A stretch of DNA of 64,000 nt from Tardiphaga sp. GTDB lineage: Bacteria > Pseudomonadota > Alphaproteobacteria > Rhizobiales > Xanthobacteraceae. A program made the translations under genes and the position numbers. The notes beneath the pieces were generated by a model. The model was not told where the DNA came from. It worked only from the letters and a program-made list of their open reading frames with translations, and ran no database searches. Location: assembly GCA_030147505.1 (NCBI GenBank), contig JASBVG010000037.1:1-64000 (forward strand), read 5' to 3'. Positions within the stretch are counted from its first letter, which is position 1. Each line of letters opens with the position of its first letter. This document shows positions 1-8,085 of the stretch, in pieces.

Positions 1-54
1 GTCAAGATCAACGAACTCGTCGGACGCTATATGGCGTCCCGCAATCAGGCCTGA
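1..54 (+). CDS. 3' end of a flagellar gene, probably fliH/flbE (partial)
   Basis: The window opens inside a gene: 17 codons ending in ...RYMASRNQA and a TGA, 19 bases before the next start. The fragment is too short to identify by itself. In alphaproteobacteria the gene just before fliN and flbD is usually fliH (flbE), the regulator of the export ATPase, in a fliF-fliG-fliH-fliN-flbD order. The call therefore rests on gene order, and another flagellar gene is possible. Confidence 0.45.
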   Translation, partial: VKINELVGRYMASRNQA

Positions 55-73
55 GCGCCGAGAGGACTGAACC

Positions 74-415
74 ATGAGCGATCCGCAGGTGCCGCTGCCC
101 GATCTCAATGCCGGCGATCCGATGGTGACCGGCGATGTCGGCTACGCCGAAGAGGAACATGTCACGCGCATCGCCGCCGATCTGGAGGCGGTGTTCGACG
201 TGCCGGTGCAGGTCTCGGCGGTGCTCGGACGTTCCAAGATGGATGTGGGCGAGCTGCTCAAGCTCGGGCCCGGCACCGTGCTCGAACTCGACCGCCGCGT
301 CGGCGAAGCGATCGACATCTATGTGAACAACCGCCTGGTGGCGCGCGGCGAAGTCGTGCTGGTCGAGGAAAAGCTCGGCGTCACCATGACCGAAATCATC
401 AAGGCCGATAATTAA
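74..415 (+). CDS. fliN: Flagellar motor switch protein FliN
   Basis: A 113-residue protein, the usual length of FliN. FliN sits in the cytoplasmic C-ring with FliG and FliM, transmits CheY-P binding into a change of rotation and helps dock export cargo through FliH. The C-terminal ~75 residues form the SpoA (surface presentation of antigens) fold, with the family pattern VLGRSKMDVGELLKLGPGTV, an ELDRRVGEAIDIYVNNRLVARGE-type strand-turn block, and a closing GVTMTEII. The N-terminal ~35 residues are acidic and variable. The ATG follows a GAGGA ribosome site at a spacing of about 8. It is followed 52 bases later by flbD, a typical alphaproteobacterial pairing, so they are likely co-transcribed. 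Confidence 0.93.
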   Translation: MSDPQVPLPDLNAGDPMVTGDVGYAEEEHVTRIAADLEAVFDVPVQVSAVLGRSKMDVGELLKLGPGTVLELDRRVGEAIDIYVNNRLVARGEVVLVEEKLGVTMTEIIKADN

Positions 416-467
416 CGGATTTTTGCACGCAACAGCGGCGCATATCGAGAGATAACAGGAGATCACC

Positions 468-1853
468 ATGCGGCTTCTCATCGTCGGCACATTGAAGGGC
501 CAGCTCACGACAGCGACCAAGATCGCCATGGATAACGGCGCTTCGGTGGTGCATGCCGAGGGCCTCGATCAGAGCATGAACGTGCTGCGATCCGGCAAAG
601 GCGCCGACCTTCTGCTGGTGGATGTCGCACTCGACATCCGCGACCTCGTGATGCGACTCGAGGCCGAGCACATCCATGTGCCAATCGTCGCCTGCGGCAT
701 CACCAACGATGCCCGCGCCGCCGTCGCGGCAATTCACGCCGGCGCCAAGGAGTACATCCCGCTCCCACCAGAGCCGGAGCTGATCGCCGCCGTACTCGCC
801 GCCGTCGCCAACGACTCGCGTGACCTGATCTTCCGCGACGAGATGATGGGCAAGGTCGTGAAGCTGGCGCAGCAAATCGCGGGCTCCGATGCATCCGTGA
901 TGATCACTGGCGAGAGTGGCACCGGCAAGGAAGTGTTGGCGCGCTATGTGCACAATCGCTCGGGTCGCGCCAAGAAACCATTCATCTCCATCAATTGCGC
1001 GGCGATCCCCGAGCATCTGCTGGAATCCGAACTGTTCGGTCATGAGAAAGGCGCCTTCACCGGCGCCATCGCACGCCGCATCGGAAAATTTGAGGAAGCC
1101 ACCGGCGGCACGTTGCTGCTCGACGAAATCTCGGAAATGGATGTGCGGCTGCAGTCGAAGCTGCTGCGTGCAATCCAGGAGCGTGTGATCGACCGTGTCG
1201 GCGGCACCAAGCCGGTGCCGGTGGATATCCGCATCATTGCGACGTCGAACCGCAATCTGTCGGACGCGGTGAAGGCCGGCACATTCCGCGAGGATCTGCT
1301 GTTCCGCCTCAACGTCGTGAATTTGAAGATTCCGGCGCTGCGCGATCGCCCGGCGGACATTCTCGAACTCGCCCAGCATTTCGCCAAGAAATATGCCGAT
1401 GCCAATGGCGTGCCGGTACGGCCCCTTTCCGCCGAAGCGCGCCGTGTACTGACCGGCAATCGCTGGCAGGGCAATGTGCGCGAGCTGGAAAACACGATTC
1501 ACCGCTCGGTGCTGATGTCCTCGGGCGACGAGATCGGTGCGGATGCGATCCTGACCCCGGATGGTGATCGCCTCGATCTCGCCAAGACCTCACCGGCCGT
1601 GGCCCATGCGACGATGGCGGCAGAGACAGTGACCCGCGCCCTTGTCGGTCGCACGGTGGCCGATGTGGAGCGCGATCTCATTCTCGAGACGCTGAAGCAC
1701 TGCCTCGGTAACCGTACCCATGCGGCGAACATCCTCGGCATCTCGATCCGCACGCTGCGCAACAAGCTGAACGAATATGCCGATGGCGGTCTGCCGATCA
1801 CCCCGGCCGGCGTCGGCAGCGGTGACTATCGCGGGATGATGGGCGCGGCGTAA
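468..1853 (+). CDS. flbD: Sigma-54-dependent flagellar transcription activator FlbD
   Basis: 461 residues with receiver-like, AAA+ and Fis-type DNA-binding domains. FlbD activates and represses class III/IV flagellar promoters with sigma-54 RNA polymerase. The receiver (about 1-115) is degenerate: the acidic pair normally after strand one is absent (MRLLIVGTLKG), although an aspartate remains in LLLVDVAL. The AAA+ domain shows Walker A GESGTGKE, the sigma-54 contact loop GAFTGA, a Walker B region GGTLLLDEISEM and the FRxDLxxRLNV block. The C-terminus carries the helix-turn-helix in LGNRTHAANILGISIRTLRNKL. AGGAG lies just upstream of the ATG. The degenerate receiver matches Caulobacter FlbD, which is controlled by the partner protein FliX and not by a standard phosphorelay; no fliX lies in the window. 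Confidence 0.92.
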   Translation: MRLLIVGTLKGQLTTATKIAMDNGASVVHAEGLDQSMNVLRSGKGADLLLVDVALDIRDLVMRLEAEHIHVPIVACGITNDARAAVAAIHAGAKEYIPLPPEPELIAAVLAAVANDSRDLIFRDEMMGKVVKLAQQIAGSDASVMITGESGTGKEVLARYVHNRSGRAKKPFISINCAAIPEHLLESELFGHEKGAFTGAIARRIGKFEEATGGTLLLDEISEMDVRLQSKLLRAIQERVIDRVGGTKPVPVDIRIIATSNRNLSDAVKAGTFREDLLFRLNVVNLKIPALRDRPADILELAQHFAKKYADANGVPVRPLSAEARRVLTGNRWQGNVRELENTIHRSVLMSSGDEIGADAILTPDGDRLDLAKTSPAVAHATMAAETVTRALVGRTVADVERDLILETLKHCLGNRTHAANILGISIRTLRNKLNEYADGGLPITPAGVGSGDYRGMMGAA

Positions 1854-1864
1854 ACGCAAACTCG

Positions 1865-1973
1865 TCGTTCCGGGGCGCGCATTTCGCGCGAACCCGGAGC
1901 CTCGATGTAGCGGAGCTCCAGTCCCTCACACTCCGGGATTCCGGGTTCGTGCGTGCCGCGCGCCCCGGAATGA
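1865..1973. repeat. Palindromic intergenic repeat (REP-like)
   Basis: Two arms, TTCCGGGGCGCGC (1868-1880) and its exact complement (1958-1970), enclose a second pair built on GCGAACCCGGA / TCCGGGTTCG. The element fills the space between flbD and a convergent minus-strand gene and could fold from either strand. It looks like a dispersed REP/BIME-type element and may double as a terminator, though no T-run follows. Confidence 0.7.
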
Positions 1974-1985
1974 CCGTGCAAGCGC

Positions 1986-2141
1986 CTATGAATAACTCGG
2001 CGCGCCCTGCTTGCGGAAAATCTTGATCGGATCGCCCGGCGTCAGATCCGGCTGCCGCCACATGTTCCAGGCGAACAGCGCGAGATAGCCGATCGACAGC
2101 GCACCGACGATGTAGATCGCCCAGACACCGAAGCGCTTCAC
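1986..2141 (-). CDS. Small single-pass membrane protein (51 aa)
   Basis: A 51-residue protein starting at GTG, with the initiation codon overlapping the TGA of the upstream DUF4345 gene (GTGA), so it is probably translationally coupled to it. Residues about 5-26 (GVWAIYIVGALSIGYLALFAW) form one membrane helix, followed by a short basic tail with QPDLTPGDPIKIFRKQG. No known domain recognised. The coupling and clean transmembrane helix argue that it is real despite its size; it may be a partner of the DUF4345 protein. Function unknown. Confidence 0.6.
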   Translation of the reverse strand: MKRFGVWAIYIVGALSIGYLALFAWNMWRQPDLTPGDPIKIFRKQGAPSYS

Positions 2142-2524
2142 GCCATCGCCCCTCGGCGCGCATAGTGGCGGTGCCACAGCCAGATCAGCGGCACGACAAT
2201 CAATTCGCCGATCAGGCTGGCCAGGAGACCTATCGTCGGGAAGCCGTGGCCGACCACCGCCATGAGCCGCCCCGCGGCACCGAACATCAGGATGAAGGTC
2301 ACCACCGCGATCCGCTCGCCACGCTTCTCGATCTGCGGGATCGCCGACCAGTAGATCAGGCCCGCGCCGATCAGAACGCCCTTGATGAAGCGCACATAGC
2401 CCTCCAGCGTCACGCCAACCGTGACGCCCGCAAGGCTGGTGCCGAAGAGTACGCCGGTGAGACCGAACAGAATGGCGACAAGGCCGACGATCGCCAGCGC
2501 GATTTGAAGCAGTCTGCGTTCCAA
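2138..2524 (-). CDS. DUF4345-family membrane protein
   Basis: About 128 residues with four hydrophobic segments (for example LQIALAIVGLVAILFGLTGVL and IAVVTFILMFGAAGRLMAVV), the pattern of the small four-helix DUF4345 proteins, whose function is unknown. The frame stays open upstream, so the start is uncertain. I chose TTG at 2524 because AGGAGA lies six bases ahead of it and the product then begins MERRLLQIALAI, typical of the family. An ATG at 2551 in the same frame has no visible ribosome site. The next gene overlaps its stop by four bases. Confidence 0.72.
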   Translation of the reverse strand: MERRLLQIALAIVGLVAILFGLTGVLFGTSLAGVTVGVTLEGYVRFIKGVLIGAGLIYWSAIPQIEKRGERIAVVTFILMFGAAGRLMAVVGHGFPTIGLLASLIGELIVVPLIWLWHRHYARRGAMA

Positions 2525-2691
2525 AGGCCATCTCCTCACTCGACCACCCATAACTGGAACATCGCAGGCGTCCGGGCAAGCCGTCCGGGCGGGCATATTG
2601 CCACCGGAACCGGCGCGCTTGCACCCGCCGCCCGAATGGTTAGCTTCATTCACCGAGTCGCCGCGCTGCCGGCCCCTTTTCCCGAGATTAC

Positions 2692-3801
2692 ATGACCAGT
2701 TTTACCCCGCATCAGGATGCCGCGCTGAAGGCCGTGGGCGATTGGCTGAAGGCCAAGCCCGGCCAAAACGGCACGCCGCAGGTTTTCCGCCTGTTCGGTT
2801 TCGCCGGCACCGGCAAGACCACACTGGCGCGCCATATCGCCGAAGGCGTCGATGGCGAAGTGAAATTCGCCGCCTTTACCGGCAAGGCCGCGCTTGTGAT
2901 GCGCAACAAAGGGTGCCACGAGGCTTCCACCATCCATTCCCTGATCTACCGAGCCCGCGAGAGCGGCGAGGAAACGCCAAACTTCGAACTCTGGGACGAC
3001 GCGCCGGCCTCCAAGGCCAAGCTGATCATTGTTGACGAATGCTCGATGGTGGACGCCGAACTCGGCCGTGACTTGCTCTCCTTCGACTGCCCACTGCTGG
3101 TGCTCGGCGATCCCGCGCAGTTGCCGCCGATCCAGGGTGGCGGCTTCTTCACCGAGAGCGAGCCCGACGCCATGCTCACCGAGGTGCATCGCCAGGCGGA
3201 ACACGATCCGATTGTGCGGATGTCGATGGATGTCCGCGAAGGTCGGCCGCTCTCACTCGGCACCTTCGGCGACAGCGAGGTCGTGTCACGAAAGTCTCTC
3301 GATCCGGAGCGCGTGATGGCGGCGGATCAGGTGCTGGTCGGCCGCAACAATACGCGCCGCGCCTATAATATGCGCGTGCGCGAAAAGCTGGGGCTCACCG
3401 ATCCCCTGCCCGTCGCCGACGACAAGCTCGTCTGCCTGCGCAACAACCGCAAGAAAGCGCTGTTCAATGGCGGATTGTGGCGCGTACGCGCCCGGGCGAC
3501 GTCGAAATCCGCCATCGTCACCATGCGCATCATGCCGGACGAGGATTTTGGCGGGAAGGTTACGAAGGTCTCGGTGCGCGCCGACTGCTTCACCGGCGGC
3601 GTCGAGGGGCTGACCTGGGACCAACGCAAACCCTATGACGAGTTCGATTACGGCTATGTGCTCACCGTGCACAAGAGCCAGGGCTCGCAGTGGGACAACG
3701 TGGTGCTGTTCGACGAGAGTTTTGCGTTCCAGGATAGCCGCGCACGCTGGCTCTATACAGGCATCACGCGCGCCGCCAAGCGATTGAGCATTGTCGTCTG
3801 A
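2692..3801 (+). CDS. RecD-like superfamily 1 DNA helicase / AAA ATPase
   Basis: 369 residues, a compact helicase similar to the RecD/Dda group (AAA_30 plus UvrD_C_2). Walker A is GFAGTGKTT (36-44), Walker B LIIVDECSM (D115, E116), motif III GDPAQLPPI, and the C-terminal helicase motif VLTVHKSQGSQWDNVVLF followed by GITRAAKR. There is no RecB or RecC and no nuclease domain, so this is a stand-alone 5'-3' type motor and not a RecBCD subunit. It stands alone between a minus-strand pair and an exported protein gene. Stand-alone helicases of this size are found in many Rhizobiales and in phages; no phage genes surround it. Its exact DNA substrate is not visible. Confidence 0.85.
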   Translation: MTSFTPHQDAALKAVGDWLKAKPGQNGTPQVFRLFGFAGTGKTTLARHIAEGVDGEVKFAAFTGKAALVMRNKGCHEASTIHSLIYRARESGEETPNFELWDDAPASKAKLIIVDECSMVDAELGRDLLSFDCPLLVLGDPAQLPPIQGGGFFTESEPDAMLTEVHRQAEHDPIVRMSMDVREGRPLSLGTFGDSEVVSRKSLDPERVMAADQVLVGRNNTRRAYNMRVREKLGLTDPLPVADDKLVCLRNNRKKALFNGGLWRVRARATSKSAIVTMRIMPDEDFGGKVTKVSVRADCFTGGVEGLTWDQRKPYDEFDYGYVLTVHKSQGSQWDNVVLFDESFAFQDSRARWLYTGITRAAKRLSIVV

Positions 3802-3908
3802 CCTCTGCATCTGCGCGCGAATGTCGCAGGAACAAAATGCCGGTGCCCCGAAACCGTCATGCTGTTCGCGTGTTAGTCCTGTTCCTAATATCCGAGGCAG
3901 GAGTTGAA

Positions 3909-4304
3909 ATGCGATTGATGAAATCCGCCACCGCCGTGCTTATTGCCGGTATCACCGCCGTGTCCGTTGCGGCGCCCGCCGTGTCTGCGCCTCTGATGAC
4001 GCAGGGCGCGATCAGCCAGGCCGTCGTTGGCAATAATGCCCCCCCTGTCGAGCAGGTGCAGTATTATCGCCGCCATCACCATCATCACGGTTATCACGGC
4101 GGCTATCGCCGCGGCCCGAGCGCCGGTGCCGTCATCGGCGGCCTCGCTGCCGGCGCCATCATCGGCGGCGCCATTGCGGCCAGCCAGGCGCAGGCTGCCC
4201 AGCAGCAACAGAACCACGCCTATTGCGCACAGCGCTACCGGTCGTATGACCCGGCCTCGGGCACCTATCTCAACAAGAACGGCATGCGTTACGCCTGCCC
4301 GTAA
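3909..4304 (+). CDS. BA14K-family exported protein
   Basis: 131 residues. A signal peptide covers about residues 1-27 (MKSATAVLIAGITAVSVAAPAVSA), then a His-rich stretch (RRHHHHHGYHGGYRRG), a glycine/alanine hydrophobic hairpin-like segment (GAVIGGLAAGAIIGGAIAAS) and a C-terminal block HAYCAQRYRSYDPASGTYLNKNGMRYACP. That C-terminal CxxRYRSYxPxSGTY pattern with paired cysteines is the BA14K signature; the Brucella protein is immunoreactive and lectin-like. The ATG at 3909 has AGGAG about six bases upstream; an upstream in-frame extension has no such site. A strong terminator follows. Confidence 0.85.
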   Translation: MRLMKSATAVLIAGITAVSVAAPAVSAPLMTQGAISQAVVGNNAPPVEQVQYYRRHHHHHGYHGGYRRGPSAGAVIGGLAAGAIIGGAIAASQAQAAQQQQNHAYCAQRYRSYDPASGTYLNKNGMRYACP

Positions 4305-4326
4305 CGGCGATTGTCCTTACGATTCG

Positions 4327-4359
4327 AAAAGCCGCGAGACACTCGTCTCGCGGCTTTTT
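4327..4359 (+). terminator. Rho-independent terminator
   Basis: A perfect 10-bp GC-rich stem (GCCGCGAGAC, four-base loop, GTCTCGCGGC) is followed by TTTTT and preceded by AAAA, so it can work in both directions. It lies 23 bases after the BA14K-family stop codon. Confidence 0.9.
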
Positions 4360-4544
4360 CATTGCAGGCGACTTTCCACTGCATGCGACATGCCGAAGAG
4401 GTCTCACGAAACCGTGTGCGGCTCTCCGTAACGCTCCCGACCGGTGTTCGTATCTCCAGTGATCGCCCGTCAACCGGCAATTGCCAGCCGTCGCTGCCGG
4501 GCTAGACTGCCGATATCGGCACGCGACACCCAAGAGGATACGCC

Positions 4545-5258
4545 ATGCGCTCTTTGTTCAGCCGTCTGACACTCGCCGCCGCTGCCGGCGCCCTTGCCGT
4601 CACAACCGCACTGACTGCACCGACCTTCGCGTCCGAAGAGGCCGTTGTCATTCCGGCTCCCGCAGCAGACGCGCAGGCGGCCGATGGTATGCAAACCGCG
4701 GTGATCGCGGGCGGCTGCTTCTGGGGCGTCCAGGGCGTCTACCAGCACACCAAGGGCGTCATCAGCGCCGTGTCAGGCTATGCCGGCGGCAACAAAGCGA
4801 GCGCCAATTATAATGCCGTCAGCTCCGGCTCCACCGGCCACGCCGAAGCGGTCGAGATCAAATACGACCCGAAGCAGGTCAGCTATGGCAAGATCCTGCA
4901 GATTTATTTCTCGGTCGCCCATGATCCGACCCAGTTGAATCGCCAGGGCCCGGACACCGGCACGCAATATCGCTCGGAAATCTTCGCCACCACGCCGGAG
5001 CAGAAGAAGGTTGCGGAGGCCTATATCGCGCAACTGAACGCCGCCAAGGTCTACAAGAAGCCGATCGCCACCAAACTGGGCATGCTGCAGGCGTTCTATC
5101 CGGCCGAGGCCTATCATCAGGACTACCTGACGCTTCACCCCAATCAGCCCTATATCGTCTACAACGACCTGCCGAAGATCGAAAATCTGAAGAAGATCTT
5201 CGCCGAGAATTACATCGAGAAGCCGACGCTGGTGAATGCGGCCAAAGCCACGAACTGA
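4545..5258 (+). CDS. msrA: Peptide-methionine (S)-S-oxide reductase, exported
   Basis: 237 residues. MsrA reduces the S-epimer of methionine sulfoxide in proteins. A signal peptide occupies about residues 1-29 (cleavage near TFA|SEE), so the enzyme is probably periplasmic, unlike the usual cytosolic form. The catalytic cysteine is C58 in GGCFWGVQ, followed by the family blocks VSGYAGG, TGHAEAVEIKYDP, DPTQLNRQGPDTGTQYRS and FYPAEAYHQDYL. It is followed 42 bases later by msrB. The periplasmic location implies an electron donor in that compartment, which is not encoded nearby. Confidence 0.94.
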   Translation: MRSLFSRLTLAAAAGALAVTTALTAPTFASEEAVVIPAPAADAQAADGMQTAVIAGGCFWGVQGVYQHTKGVISAVSGYAGGNKASANYNAVSSGSTGHAEAVEIKYDPKQVSYGKILQIYFSVAHDPTQLNRQGPDTGTQYRSEIFATTPEQKKVAEAYIAQLNAAKVYKKPIATKLGMLQAFYPAEAYHQDYLTLHPNQPYIVYNDLPKIENLKKIFAENYIEKPTLVNAAKATN

Positions 5259-5300
5259 CGTGGCAGTTGCATGCCGGCGAGCGGCAGAACTGGAGGCATG

Positions 5301-5714
5301 ATGTCCGATACCAAATCCACCGCTGACAAAGTCGTGAAAAGCGAAGCCGAATGGCGCGCCGAACTCACGCCGATGCAATTTGCCATTCTGCGCGAGAAAG
5401 CGACCGAACGGCCGTTCAGCGGCGAATATGAATTCACCGAAACACCGGGCACCTATATCTGCGCCGGCTGCGGACAATCGCTGTTCGAATCGGATGCGAA
5501 GTTCGATTCAGGCTGCGGCTGGCCGAGCTTCACGCAGCCATCACGAGAAAGTCATGTCGATGAAGAACAGGACCACACCCACGGCATGATCCGCACGGAA
5601 GTGCTGTGTTCGAAGTGCGATGGGCATCTCGGACATGTGTTCAACGACGGCCCCGGCCCCACCGGCTTGCGATACTGCATCAACTCCGCAGCCTTGAAAC
5701 TGCAGCCGAAGTAA
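5301..5714 (+). CDS. msrB: Peptide-methionine (R)-S-oxide reductase
   Basis: 137 residues from the second of two adjacent ATG codons; the first would add one residue. MsrB reduces the R-epimer of methionine sulfoxide. Zinc ligands are the two CxxC pairs (C54/C57 in CAGC, C103/C106 in CSKC), and the catalytic cysteine is C126 in RYCINSAAL. The blocks [10 protein letters not shown] and [11 protein letters not shown] are diagnostic. No signal peptide is present, so the product should be cytosolic while its neighbour MsrA is exported. GGAGG precedes the start closely. Confidence 0.94.
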   Translation: MSDTKSTADKVVKSEAEWRAELTPMQFAILREKATERPFSGEYEFTETPGTYICAGCGQSLFESDAKFDSGCGWPSFTQPSRESHVDEEQDHTHGMIRTEVLCSKCDGHLGHVFNDGPGPTGLRYCINSAALKLQPK

Positions 5715-5742
5715 CTAACTGGGCACCATTGAACGACATGTT

Positions 5743-5779
5743 CGCCCCGCGTGACCTTGATGGTGGCGCGGGGCGTTTC
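5743..5779 (+). terminator. Terminator after msrB
   Basis: A 9-bp perfect stem CGCCCCGCG (5743-5751) / CGCGGGGCG (5767-5775) is followed by TTTCTGT. It lies 29 bases after the msrB stop. The loop is long (15 bases) and partly self-pairing, so efficiency is uncertain. Confidence 0.65.
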
Positions 5780-5871
5780 TGTCCTGAGCCTTGATCACTG
5801 CCTTCAATCTGCCCATGCCGTTTCGGCATGCACGACGTGAAGAACAAGAAATCCCAAGAAGCTGAAATTCG

Positions 5872-6252
5872 ATGTCTATCCGCTCCAACCGTCTGCTGCT
5901 CGGTATCGCGCTCGCGGGTCTCATTCTCGAGAGCGTGGTGTCGCATCCTGCCTTTGCCACCTCGAAGGTCTCGCTGTTCAAGGTGGTCACCGCAAAGGAC
6001 GAGATCGTCATCGGCCTCGACGACGATCAGCTCGCGACCTTCGAGGCGAAGAATGCTGGCGGCGTGGCCAAGCATCTCGCCGAAAAGGGCACGCTGACCG
6101 CCTGGCAGTATGGCGTCCGCAAGGCGGAGGCCGGCGCGCTCGAGCAAGCGCCGCTGCGCCAGATCGGACTGTTTTCCAACGACACGCTGCGCGTGGAACC
6201 CTATACGACGCCACTGAAGATTGTGCCGCTGCCGGATACGACCGGCCAGTGA
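5872..6252 (+). CDS. Exported protein of unknown function
   Basis: 126 residues with a clear signal peptide (about 1-30, LLLGIALAGLILESVVSHPAFA). The mature part is small and mixed in charge: KVSLFKVVTAKDEIVIGL, then ATFEAKNAGGVAKHLAEKGTLTAWQYGVRKA and a C-terminal IGLFSNDTLRVEPYTTPLKIVPL. I recognise no domain. A 7-bp perfect hairpin (CATGCCG ttt CGGCATG, 5814-5830) lies 41 bases upstream and may be an operator or leader structure. The gene stands alone after the msrB terminator. Confidence 0.7.
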   Translation: MSIRSNRLLLGIALAGLILESVVSHPAFATSKVSLFKVVTAKDEIVIGLDDDQLATFEAKNAGGVAKHLAEKGTLTAWQYGVRKAEAGALEQAPLRQIGLFSNDTLRVEPYTTPLKIVPLPDTTGQ

Positions 6253-6501
6253 TCCACGAAGCTTAGATCAAACAAGCTTAATGCAGCCTGTTGCTTCACC
6301 TAACCTACTGTGAAGACATAACTATTACGCGAATACCATTGCCGACACCGCTGGCTTCATGCGCAGTTCCGGGTGTCGCTTTCCGCCGAAACGTGCTTAT
6401 ATACAAACCTGTCCTGACATCTTGTCCGCCCCCGGCCGTCCAGATTGGCCGCCCCGCGAGTGACAGCCCCTTTCGTTGCGTAACAGATGAGGTCCCCCAC
6501 C

Positions 6502-6780
6502 ATGGCAGCTTTCAGCTACAATGCCTCCGCAGAACTCTTCCCCGCCGCGATCCGCAAAAAGAAACGCGCGGGTTTTGCGTATCGTCGCTTCGATACGGCC
6601 GCAGCTGCGGTTCAATTCGCAATGGAGGAGCTGCCGGCAGACTCGCTGAACGGCGCCTATCTGCAGGTGGATGAAGCCCGTTTCGACCAGCGCGGCATCC
6701 GCACCCTCTACGAAAGCGAGCACTTTCCGCTGGAGCGCCGTGCGCGCCCGGAAGAGACGAGCGACGCCGACGCGGCGTAA
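6502..6780 (+). CDS. Conserved small protein of unknown function (92 aa)
   Basis: 92 residues, no signal peptide and no membrane segment. It begins MAAFSYNASAELFPA, then a basic patch RKKKRAGFAYRRF, an amphipathic helix FDTAAAAVQFAMEELPADSL and an acidic tail. The ATG at 6502 has TGAGG nine bases upstream; an in-frame ATG at 6487 is less well placed. The 249 bases before it hold no other gene that I can support. Function unknown. Confidence 0.62.
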   Translation: MAAFSYNASAELFPAAIRKKKRAGFAYRRFDTAAAAVQFAMEELPADSLNGAYLQVDEARFDQRGIRTLYESEHFPLERRARPEETSDADAA

Positions 6781-6789
6781 CGCCGAATT

Positions 6790-6823
6790 GTAGCCCGGAC
6801 CGACCGTAGCGAAGCCGGGCTAC
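6790..6823. repeat. Short inverted repeat (GTAGCCCGG / CCGGGCTAC)
   Basis: A 9-bp perfect inverted repeat with a 16-base loop lies between two convergent genes. It has the look of a dispersed REP-type palindrome and a related half occurs near 45239. It may act as a shared terminator. Confidence 0.6.
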
Positions 6824-6827
6824 GGAT

Positions 6828-7376
6828 CTATATCGTCGGCTGTTTGTCCAGCCAATTCCGCAACATTCTGACGTTGCGGACATTGGCGCGGAACATGACG
6901 TCGAATGCATCGCCGACAAACGGCACGATGCCGACAGCACCATCCACCGCGACATTGCCCAGCATCCGCGCCGTGATGTGCCATGGCGCGCCGAGCGCGC
7001 GTGCCTCGCGCACCAGCCATAGCGAAATGGCGGTCGTGATGATGTCGCCCACCACCGGGATAAGGCCGATCAGGCCATCGATACCATAGCGGATTTTGGT
7101 ACCCGGCACGATGAAGGCGACATCGAGCAACTGTGCGATCGCCTCCAGCCGTGCCACGCGCTGTTCACGCGTCAATGGCCGAAACGGATTGGCGCCACCC
7201 TGCCCGAGATCGAAGCGGAATGCCCGCCCGTTAAATCCCTGAGCACCGAAACCTTGCCCGCCAAAACCGAGTTCATCAGGGCGAATTTCGCGCCCGTCCT
7301 GATCGATGATCGGAGCATTGCCGGCCGACGCTGCGCGCGGGCCTTTGGCTTTTGTGAAGACACGTTCATTGGACAT
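6828..7376 (-). CDS. DUF4112 domain-containing membrane protein
   Basis: 182 residues from the chosen ATG. A Gly/Phe-rich N-terminal region (FGGQGFGAQGFNGRAFRF) precedes the DUF4112 domain, which is marked by RLEAIAQLLDVAFIVPGTKIRYGIDGLIGLIPVVGD and a second copy-like turn GIVPFVGDAFDVMFRAN. Two membrane-associated segments are expected around these PxVGD turns. Function of the family is unknown. The frame is open upstream to 7418; I took the ATG at 7376 (MSNERVFTK) because the extension has no family resemblance, but no strong ribosome site decides it. Confidence 0.8.
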   Translation of the reverse strand: MSNERVFTKAKGPRAASAGNAPIIDQDGREIRPDELGFGGQGFGAQGFNGRAFRFDLGQGGANPFRPLTREQRVARLEAIAQLLDVAFIVPGTKIRYGIDGLIGLIPVVGDIITTAISLWLVREARALGAPWHITARMLGNVAVDGAVGIVPFVGDAFDVMFRANVRNVRMLRNWLDKQPTI

Positions 7377-7547
7377 GGCAACCACATGGGAGCGTTGAAC
7401 GGAGAACGCAAGCGGCATCGCGTCGCGCTTTGTCGAGACGGTTGTGCATCAACAATCCGCTTAGCGAACATTGAATTGGTGCCCAATCGATGTATTCTTT
7501 TGCGGTAGGGGCGGAACTTCAAACAATCACTGAGCGTGGGGCTAAAA

Positions 7548-8060
7548 ATGCGGCGACCGTTGGGGGACGTGTGCCTGGACATCGCCAGCTTTGCGCGCGA
7601 ACGCAAGCATGAGTTCCTGTCCTACATTCTCCGCCTCGCCGCCGCCGAGGCCTACAAATCCACCGCCGCGGAAGATGCGTTCGAATTGCCGATGACGCGC
7701 AAGTTCGCGGCGCGCGAGCTGATTGCCGGTATCTGGGACTGGGACATCAGCAACAACCGCGGCTATCTCGATGCCGGCGCGGCGAATTTCTTCAGCGTCG
7801 ATCCGGAGCGCGCGGCGCGCGGCCTGCCCAATGAGAAATATCTCCGCGCCGTCCATCCCGACGACATCGCGCGCTTGCAGGCAGCGATCGCATCCTCCAT
7901 GCGGCTTGGCGGCATCTTCGAATGCGAGTACCGGCTGATCAGGAACGACCGGATCCACTGGGTGCTGGCCCGCGGCAGCTGTACGCTCGATCGTCATGGC
8001 CGCCCGGTGCGTCTCCCCGGCGCACTGATCGACATCACCCACGACAAGGTAATGAACTGA
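7548..8060 (+). CDS. Single PAS-domain protein
   Basis: 170 residues. The C-terminal ~110 residues form a PAS fold-3 domain: ELIAGIWDWDISNNRGYLDAG, then LRAVHPDDIARLQAAIASS and the closing strands FECEYRLIRNDRIHWVLARGS plus the PAC-type GRPVRLPGALIDITHDK. There is no output domain, so it must signal through a partner. The ATG has GTGGGG seven bases upstream. It converges on the diguanylate cyclase gene next door (25 bases between stops), but a functional link is only a guess. Confidence 0.8.
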   Translation: MRRPLGDVCLDIASFARERKHEFLSYILRLAAAEAYKSTAAEDAFELPMTRKFAARELIAGIWDWDISNNRGYLDAGAANFFSVDPERAARGLPNEKYLRAVHPDDIARLQAAIASSMRLGGIFECEYRLIRNDRIHWVLARGSCTLDRHGRPVRLPGALIDITHDKVMN

Positions 8061-8085
8061 TCTATCTACTGGATCGCACTCCGGC

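Noticed and set aside
399-1502. 367-residue minus-strand ORF opposite flbD
   Set aside because: Antisense to a clear FlbD; no domain and no ribosome site.
2692-3801. RecD-like helicase as evidence of a prophage or defence island
   Set aside because: No phage structural, integrase, nuclease or toxin genes surround it, and neighbours are ordinary chromosomal genes.
4076-4101. Poly-histidine run resembling an affinity tag (also 31296-31313)
   Set aside because: Both runs sit in natural exported His-rich proteins after signal peptides; no vector sequence is nearby.
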